Shown: piece by piece, positions 43,000 through 48,768 of the stretch
How positions within the stretch are numbered: position 1 is the first letter of the stretch
Layout: the number at the start of each line of letters is the position of its first letter
Assembly: GCA_016876035.1 (NCBI GenBank)
Contig: VGOE01000008.1
Coordinates: 1 to 48,768, forward strand
DNA from: Chloroflexota bacterium
Lineage (GTDB): Bacteria; Chloroflexota; Dehalococcoidia; UBA2247; RBG-13-53-26
DNA length: 48,768 nucleotides
Direction of reading: 5' to 3'
Notes under the pieces: generated by a model
What the model was told of the DNA's origin: nothing
What the model saw: only the letters and a program-made list of their open reading frames with translations
The model's database searches: none
Program-made: the position numbers and the translations under genes

Positions 43000-43533
43000 A
43001 TGCCGAAGGGTATTTCTGCGAAAAGGCATGCTCAAGCAGTGTTCCAAATCGCTCTGGAAGGCAAACAACTGGAGCGATGGCAGAGTGATTTGGAGACGAT
43101 AGCGGGCACACTCAAGAGTCCCGAGATTACTGCCATGCTGGAAAGTCCTAAGCTCAGGCTCGAGGAAAAGAGGAGGGTTCTGGAAGCTATTTTGCCAGGC
43201 ATAACACCTGCAGCAATGAATCTAGCTTACTTCCTGGTGGCCAAGAACCGCCTCCGTATCTTGCCAGACCTGCTGGCTGAATTTAGGCGCTTGCTAAATG
43301 CCTACCATGGGAGAGAAGTAGCCGAGGTGGTTACTGCAGTTCCCATCAGCGATGAAGACAGGGACAGGATCAAGAAAAGACTGGCCGCCCTCGTGGGTAA
43401 GGAGTTGGTGCTTACGCTTAAGGTCAATCCTGAAATCGAGGGTGGTCTGGTGGCCAGGGTCGGAGACAAGTTGGTTGACGGTAGCATACGCACCAGGCTT
43501 CAGGATTTAAGAAGGAGCCTGGCCCAGACCTGA
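43000..43533 (+). CDS. atpH: ATP synthase F1 subunit delta
   Basis: Links the b stalk to the alpha/beta head. The 177-residue product shows the OSCP/delta pattern. It has an N-terminal helical domain (SAKRHAQAVFQIALEGKQLERWQSDLETIAG) and the C-terminal signature (EVVTAVPISDEDRDRIKKRLAALVGKELVLTLKVNPEIEGGLVARVGDKLVDGSIRTRLQDL). ATG 43000 lies 13 bases after atpF. It is followed by an unusually long 198-base gap before atpA. Confidence 0.94.
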   Translation: MPKGISAKRHAQAVFQIALEGKQLERWQSDLETIAGTLKSPEITAMLESPKLRLEEKRRVLEAILPGITPAAMNLAYFLVAKNRLRILPDLLAEFRRLLNAYHGREVAEVVTAVPISDEDRDRIKKRLAALVGKELVLTLKVNPEIEGGLVARVGDKLVDGSIRTRLQDLRRSLAQT

Positions 43534-43579
43534 CAAAGTTGGCCACAGCTTGTTGGACAGAAATATCTTGAGATACTTG

Positions 43580-43632
43580 AGATACGTGAAGGCAACACCT
43601 CTACTTTCAGGAGAGGTAGATACGTGAAAGGG
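43580..43632 (+). repeat. Direct repeats flanking a hairpin in the atpH-atpA gap
   Basis: The 11-mer AGATACGTGAA occurs at 43580-43590 and 43618-43628, with a related GAGATAC nearby. Between them ACCTCT (near 43597) pairs with AGAGGT (near 43612) as a 6-bp hairpin. The gap also holds a run of eight C near 43686-43693. The whole arrangement looks regulatory rather than random. Confidence 0.5.
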
Positions 43633-43731
43633 TCTTTACAACTTATTGTGATGCTGGGTTTCCGAGGACGCCTTAGCCTGGTGGGCCCCCCCCTTGACGA
43701 AACGAAAGCGTGGTCAGAGGAGGTAAGATAG
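43624..43731 (+). CDS. Possible 35-aa leader peptide ending at the atpA start
   Basis: GTG 43624 with AGGAGAGGT upstream opens a 35-codon frame starting MKGSLQLIVMLGFRGRLSLV. Its TAG stop (43729-43731) directly abuts the atpA ATG (TAGATG). Such a junction allows translational coupling. The sequence is not recognised, and the run of C inside it could cause slippage. A strong AGAGGAGG for atpA lies within its last codons. It may be only a spacer that happens to be open. Confidence 0.35.
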   Translation: MKGSLQLIVMLGFRGRLSLVGPPLDETKAWSEEVR

Positions 43732-45243
43732 ATGGTAACCCGCGGTGAAGATATTGTATCTATCATCAAGCAGCAAATCGAGCAGTTCGGCACACAAGTA
43801 GCTATGGTGGACGTAGGCACGGTGGTGGAGGTAGCTGACGGTTTGGCGCATATCCACGGGCTTTCCGGTGTCAGATATAACGAGCTACTGGAGTTTCCCA
43901 AAGGCATCATAGGGATAGCATTGAACCTGGAGGAAGACAGCGTCGGAGCGGTAGTTCTCGGCGATTGTTCAGAGATTAAGGAGGGTGATGAGGTACGCTG
44001 TACAGGACGTATCCTGGAGGTGCCCGTAGGCGAGGGACTCATCGGACGGGTGATTGATCCCTTGGGACGGCCGCTTGATGGCAAAGGCACTATCAGGTAT
44101 CAGAAGACACGCCCCTTGGAAAGGGTGGCCCCGAACGTAGTTTTACGTGCTCCGGTTAGCGTCCCCGTACAAACGGGAATTAAGGCTATAGACAGCATGA
44201 TACCCATCGGGCGGGGACAGCGTGAGTTGATAATCGGCGACCGCTTCACTGGCAAATCAGCCATCTGTGTGGACACCATCATCAACCAGAAGGGTGGAGA
44301 CCTCATCTGCATCTACGCAGCCATTGGGCAGAAGACTTCAAAAGTAGCCCAGGTGGTGGCTACACTGGAGCCCTATGGTGCCATGCAACACACCATAGTG
44401 GTTTCGGCTAATGCCTCAGACCCGGCCCCTCTACAGTACCTTTGCCCTTATGCTGCCTGCGCTGTAGGGGAGGAGTTTATGGAGCTGGGCAAGGACGCGC
44501 TAGTGATCTATGACGACCTCTCGAAGCATGCCTGGTCCTACCGCCAGATCTCCTTGTTGTTGCGCCGCCCCCCTGGTCGAGAGGCTTACCCTGGTGACAT
44601 CTTCTATCTTCATAGCCGTCTCCTGGAGAGGGCAGCCAAGCTTTCCTCAGAACATGGAGGTGGTTCACTCACCGCTTTGCCTATTATTGAGACCCAGTTG
44701 GGTGATCTATCAGCCTATATCCCCACTAACGTCATTTCTATTACTGATGGCCAGATATACCTGGAAACGGATCTGTTCAATTCCGGGATTCGCCCTGCCA
44801 TGAACGTGGGGCTATCTGTATCAAGAGTAGGTGGATCAGCACAGACCAAGGCCATGAGAAAGGTAGCCGGAAGGGTGAGACTAGAACTAGCCCAGTACCG
44901 CGAGTTGGCTGCTTTTGCTCAGTTTGGCACTGCCGATCTTGACAAAGCAACCAGGGCACAGCTAGAACGCGGGCAAAGGATCACCGAGGTCCTAAAGCAG
45001 CCCCAATACAGCCCCATGTCCCTGGAGAAGGAAGTAACCATCCTGTATGCCGTCACCAATGGCTATCTGGACGATGTGCCCCTGGACAAGATAGCGTCTT
45101 TCGAGAATAGCTTACACCGGTTTATGGAAACCAACCACCCTGAAATAGGTAAAGATATCGCCAAGACCAAGGATCTCAGGCCGGAAACAGAAGAAGCGCT
45201 GAAAAAATCGATCCTCGAGTTCAAGCAAAGTAGCGTCTATTAG
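43732..45243 (+). CDS. atpA: ATP synthase F1 subunit alpha
   Basis: Non-catalytic nucleotide-binding head subunit, 503 residues. The N-terminal beta barrel ([33 protein letters not shown]) leads to the P-loop [11 protein letters not shown]. Alpha subunits usually have GDRQTGKTA, so Phe and Ser are variants here. Further motifs are [48 protein letters not shown] and [30 protein letters not shown] precedes ATG 43732. All expected domains and the C-terminal helical bundle are present. Confidence 0.97.
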   Translation: MVTRGEDIVSIIKQQIEQFGTQVAMVDVGTVVEVADGLAHIHGLSGVRYNELLEFPKGIIGIALNLEEDSVGAVVLGDCSEIKEGDEVRCTGRILEVPVGEGLIGRVIDPLGRPLDGKGTIRYQKTRPLERVAPNVVLRAPVSVPVQTGIKAIDSMIPIGRGQRELIIGDRFTGKSAICVDTIINQKGGDLICIYAAIGQKTSKVAQVVATLEPYGAMQHTIVVSANASDPAPLQYLCPYAACAVGEEFMELGKDALVIYDDLSKHAWSYRQISLLLRRPPGREAYPGDIFYLHSRLLERAAKLSSEHGGGSLTALPIIETQLGDLSAYIPTNVISITDGQIYLETDLFNSGIRPAMNVGLSVSRVGGSAQTKAMRKVAGRVRLELAQYRELAAFAQFGTADLDKATRAQLERGQRITEVLKQPQYSPMSLEKEVTILYAVTNGYLDDVPLDKIASFENSLHRFMETNHPEIGKDIAKTKDLRPETEEALKKSILEFKQSSVY

Positions 45244-45347
45244 GAAGAAGAATAAGATAGAGCAAGGCTTTTCTAACCACGGCATTGTGCCCGGGGAAAG
45301 AACACCGAGCTATGAAGAAGGGCTAAACTGGGAACAGGTAGAGAGTA

Positions 45348-46199
45348 GTGGCTAATATCCGTTTGCTTCGCCGGCGCATCCGTAGCATCCAATCCACAGC
45401 CAAGATTACCAAAGCTATGGAAACGATAGCTGCCTCCAAGATGAGGCGAGCTCAAGAGGCCGATTTGGCTGGTAGACCTTATGCTGAAAAGATACAACAG
45501 GTGCTGGCGGACCTGGCTGCACAGCCAAGAGGTGTCGCTCATCCCTTACTGGAGCGCCGAGAAACGAAGAGGATCGAGATAATTCACATCACCGCTGACC
45601 GTGGTCTGTGCGGTGGCCTCAACATCAACATGAACCGAAGCACAGCTAACTTCATCCTGCAACATGTTGACCCTTCTGTGCTTATAACGGTGGGCCGCAA
45701 AGGGAGAGACTACATGATGCGTTACAGGCGCGAGGTTCGGGCTGAGTTTACCGGAATCAGCGATCGCCCGTCCCTGGCGGATACTCTCCCTATATCTAGA
45801 ATTGTCATCGATGACTACAGCAACGGCTTCGTCGATCTGGTCTATCTAGCATACACTGAGTTTGTCACCACGATGACCCAGCGACCCGTGCTCCGCCAGT
45901 TGCTCCCCGTGGAGCCCGCGAAGGTAACGCATCGTGGTGAGATAGAGTACATTTACGAGCCCAGCAGTAAGATGGTTCTAGCGGAACTCCTGCCCCGCTT
46001 TGTGGAGATGGAGGTGTACCACGCTCTGCTAGAATCCATTGCCAGCGAGCAATCAGCCAGAATGGTAGCCATGCGCAATGCTACCGATAATGCCAATGAG
46101 TTGGTGCGGGACTTGACCGTGATGTACAACAAGGCGCGGCAAGAAATGATCACCACTGAACTTCTTGATATCACCGGAGGAGCAGAGGCGCTAGCTTAG
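45348..46199 (+). CDS. atpG: ATP synthase F1 subunit gamma
   Basis: Central rotor shaft, 283 residues. The N-terminal helix (LLRRRIRSIQSTAKITKAMETIAASKMRRAQ) and C-terminal helix (SARMVAMRNATDNANELVRDLTVMYNKARQEMITTELLDITGGAEAL) that form the coiled coil are clear. The middle has ITADRGLCGGLNINM. The start is GTG 45348, with AGGTAGAG upstream. The 104-base gap after atpA holds no gene. Confidence 0.96.
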   Translation: MANIRLLRRRIRSIQSTAKITKAMETIAASKMRRAQEADLAGRPYAEKIQQVLADLAAQPRGVAHPLLERRETKRIEIIHITADRGLCGGLNINMNRSTANFILQHVDPSVLITVGRKGRDYMMRYRREVRAEFTGISDRPSLADTLPISRIVIDDYSNGFVDLVYLAYTEFVTTMTQRPVLRQLLPVEPAKVTHRGEIEYIYEPSSKMVLAELLPRFVEMEVYHALLESIASEQSARMVAMRNATDNANELVRDLTVMYNKARQEMITTELLDITGGAEALA

Positions 46200-47600
<1,401 letters not shown>

Positions 47601-47602
47601 CC

Positions 47603-48028
47603 GTGGCTACCTTGAAACTAGAAATAGTTACAGCAGAGCGAATGACCTACTCTGGCGAAGTGGATATAGTCATCGCGCCCGGCGCTGCCGGACAATTGGC
47701 CATCTTGCCCCACCACGCCCCCCTGATGACCATGCTGGAACCAGGGGAGCTGTGCATCAGGAAAGGTGGTGAGGAAAGCTTCATCGCTATTACCGGGGGA
47801 TTTCTTGAGGTGCTCGACAACAGGGTGGTCATCCTGGCTGACGCGGCAGAGAGGGCTGAGGATATTGACTTGGCCCGCGCTACAGCAGCCAAAGAACGCG
47901 CCCAGGAAAGGCTTAAGGCCGGTGTGACTGATGCCGATCATGCCCGTGCCGAAGCAGCTCTACGCCGCTCTCTGGCGCGTCTGAAAGTTGCTGAACGGAG
48001 AAGAAGGAGGGAAAAGAGAATACCTTAG
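47603..48028 (+). CDS. atpC: ATP synthase F1 subunit epsilon
   Basis: Regulatory rotor subunit, 141 residues. The beta-sandwich is clear: [42 protein letters not shown], then [30 protein letters not shown]-terminal two-helix arm follows ([37 protein letters not shown]). The tail is strongly basic (RRRREKR). The start is GTG 47603. It ends the operon and converges with khpA. Confidence 0.95.
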   Translation: MATLKLEIVTAERMTYSGEVDIVIAPGAAGQLAILPHHAPLMTMLEPGELCIRKGGEESFIAITGGFLEVLDNRVVILADAAERAEDIDLARATAAKERAQERLKAGVTDADHARAEAALRRSLARLKVAERRRRREKRIP

Positions 48029-48038
48029 TGGTATCCTA

Positions 48039-48059
48039 CAGCTAGACTATCTCTAGCTG
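48039..48059. terminator. Hairpin between atpC and khpA ends
   Basis: CAGCTAGA (48039-48046) and TCTAGCTG (48052-48059) form a perfect 8-bp stem with a 5-base loop. It covers the khpA stop codon and lies 10 bases after the atpC stop. No T tract follows on either strand, so any terminator activity would be weak. Confidence 0.45.
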
Positions 48060-48269
48060 GACTCGAACACCTTCTCTTATCGCCGCTATCCTTAGCAGAG
48101 TGCGCATTGCCTGAGCAACCTTACCCTGCTTGCCGATGACCCTACCTCTATCCTCAGGAGCAACTTGTAGCTTAAGAATAGTGCCATCTGAGTTGGTTTC
48201 CTCACTAACCACAACCGCATCAGGCATGGTTACAATCGACTTGGCGATAAACTCCACAAGCTCTTTCAT
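48042..48269 (-). CDS. khpA: KH-domain RNA-binding protein (KhpA)
   Basis: A 75-residue single KH domain with the signature VAPEDRGRVIGKQGKVAQAMRTLLRIAA, where the GKQG loop contacts RNA. KhpA usually partners KhpB/Jag and is linked to cell division and small RNA biology. It lies 1 base after rpsP on the same strand, the classic rpsP-khpA pair found in many bacteria. Its length is typical. Confidence 0.93.
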   Translation of the reverse strand: MKELVEFIAKSIVTMPDAVVVSEETNSDGTILKLQVAPEDRGRVIGKQGKVAQAMRTLLRIAAIREGVRVQLEIV

Positions 48270-48270
48270 G

Positions 48271-48552
48271 TTACCCCCGATCTGTGGCTACTTCTTTTTC
48301 AGCCTTGAACTTCTCTGTAATTCCTAGCTTCGAAAGCAATCTAGCCACTGCCTCCGTCGGCTGAGCGCCGTCACGAAGCCACTTGAGAGCCTTCTCCTCC
48401 TCAATAACCACGGTCTCCGGCTCAGTCAAAGGATTGTAAAGCCCGATTTTCTCAATGTAGGCACCATCCCGAGGGGCACGAGAGTCTGTCACCACTACCC
48501 GGTAACTTGGCCTATTCTTCGCCCCTACCCGTCGTAATCTTATCTTTACCAT
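48271..48552 (-). CDS. rpsP: Ribosomal protein bS16
   Basis: Small-subunit protein, 93 residues. The N-terminal signature [41 protein letters not shown] is unmistakable, followed by [30 protein letters not shown] 48552 has a short AGGTG upstream. A strong promoter lies at 48572-48600, so the gene opens an operon with khpA. Confidence 0.97.
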   Translation of the reverse strand: MVKIRLRRVGAKNRPSYRVVVTDSRAPRDGAYIEKIGLYNPLTEPETVVIEEEKALKWLRDGAQPTEAVARLLSKLGITEKFKAEKEVATDRG

Positions 48553-48571
48553 CGTTACACCTGTTTAGGTT

Positions 48572-48600
48572 ATTATCAGTCGTAATTGGTAAATTGTCAA
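48572..48600 (-). promoter_or_regulatory. Strong promoter for rpsP-khpA
   Basis: Minus strand: a perfect TTGACA (48595-48600), 17-base spacer, then GATAAT (48572-48577), five of six consensus bases. The start site near 48565 gives a leader of about 12 nt before ATG 48552. Confidence 0.75.
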
Positions 48601-48740
48601 CCGCCCTCATGGGGCCATAATCCGTGAGTGGTACAGGTCGGGGGGGGTGCGAGAGCAGTTTTGCCACCTCTCGTGCCGCTCTTTGTGTCCAGAGCAAGCC
48701 ACAGACGACCCGCCGCGGGGTTTTCATGTGGCTTACATAG

Positions 48741-48767
48741 AGGGGAACCCGACTTTTCCCCTTTTTT
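48741..48767 (+). terminator. Plus-strand intrinsic terminator with no obvious plus-strand gene
   Basis: AGGGGAA (48741-48747) pairs perfectly with TTCCCCT (48756-48762) around an 8-base loop, followed by a T run to 48767. It would end a plus-strand transcript. The region 48601-48740 has no recognisable gene. It does hold a CGAGAG/CTCTCG hairpin (near 48650-48684) and a run of eight G. A small RNA or a long atp read-through transcript are the two candidates. Confidence 0.6.
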
Positions 48768-48768
48768 C

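Noticed and set aside
48512-48727. Minus-strand 71-codon frame upstream of rpsP
   Set aside because: It overlaps the rpsP start and its strong promoter and has no recognisable content.

Overview
The window looks like chromosomal DNA of an uncultured anaerobic bacterium, most likely Chloroflexota and probably Dehalococcoidia-like. That placement is inferred from gene content: many Fe-S and molybdopterin enzymes, a glycyl radical enzyme, a solitary HslV, an AroK-AroB fusion and an F-type ATPase operon. No rRNA or tRNA is present to anchor taxonomy. Coding density is high. I see no tRNA, CRISPR array, phage or intact insertion sequence.

Layout. 1-13 kb (+ strand): a strong terminator for an upstream gene, then alaS, ruvX, aroE, a DUF2007 protein, aroC, a TIM-barrel isomerase-like gene, an aroK-aroB fusion, hslV, an acyl-CoA dehydrogenase, tgt and degV. 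12.5-20 kb: a PadR regulator with its membrane partner, a PlsY-like protein, a P-loop kinase with an apparently leaderless promoter, pepA, a metallo-beta-lactamase-fold hydrolase, hisD, a RicT/PSP1 protein and a convergent HNH endonuclease. 20.8-34.4 kb: an accessory metabolic island. A promoter-preceded glycyl radical enzyme (+) faces a minus-strand cluster of a four-cluster ferredoxin, two molybdopterin oxidoreductases, duplicated ferredoxin modules (one fused to its Mo subunit), a lipocalin/CrtC-like protein, two APH-type kinases (one carrying an SCP2 lipid-binding domain) and a helical hypothetical protein. 34.4-37.5 kb: sparse DNA with a flavodoxin-like reductase, a GT2-GtrA protein containing a perfect 30-bp palindrome, and two related decayed fragments. 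37.5-40.4 kb (-): lysS-serS. 40.6-48 kb: the ATP synthase operon atpI-B-E-[42-aa protein]-F-H-A-G-D-C. 48-48.8 kb (-): rpsP-khpA, followed by a plus-strand terminator with no obvious plus-strand gene.

The most unusual items are: (1) an ATP synthase subunit a with an inserted barrel-sandwich (biotinyl/lipoyl-like) domain in a predicted extracytoplasmic loop, next to a 42-aa single-span protein between atpE and atpF; (2) the glycyl radical enzyme/kinase/SCP2/Mo-enzyme island, which I cannot match to a described pathway; (3) a tandem duplication of a Mo-ferredoxin gene pair that fused the inner two genes. Start codons were chosen from Shine-Dalgarno and promoter positions; all functional calls rest on reading the translated sequences, without database searches.
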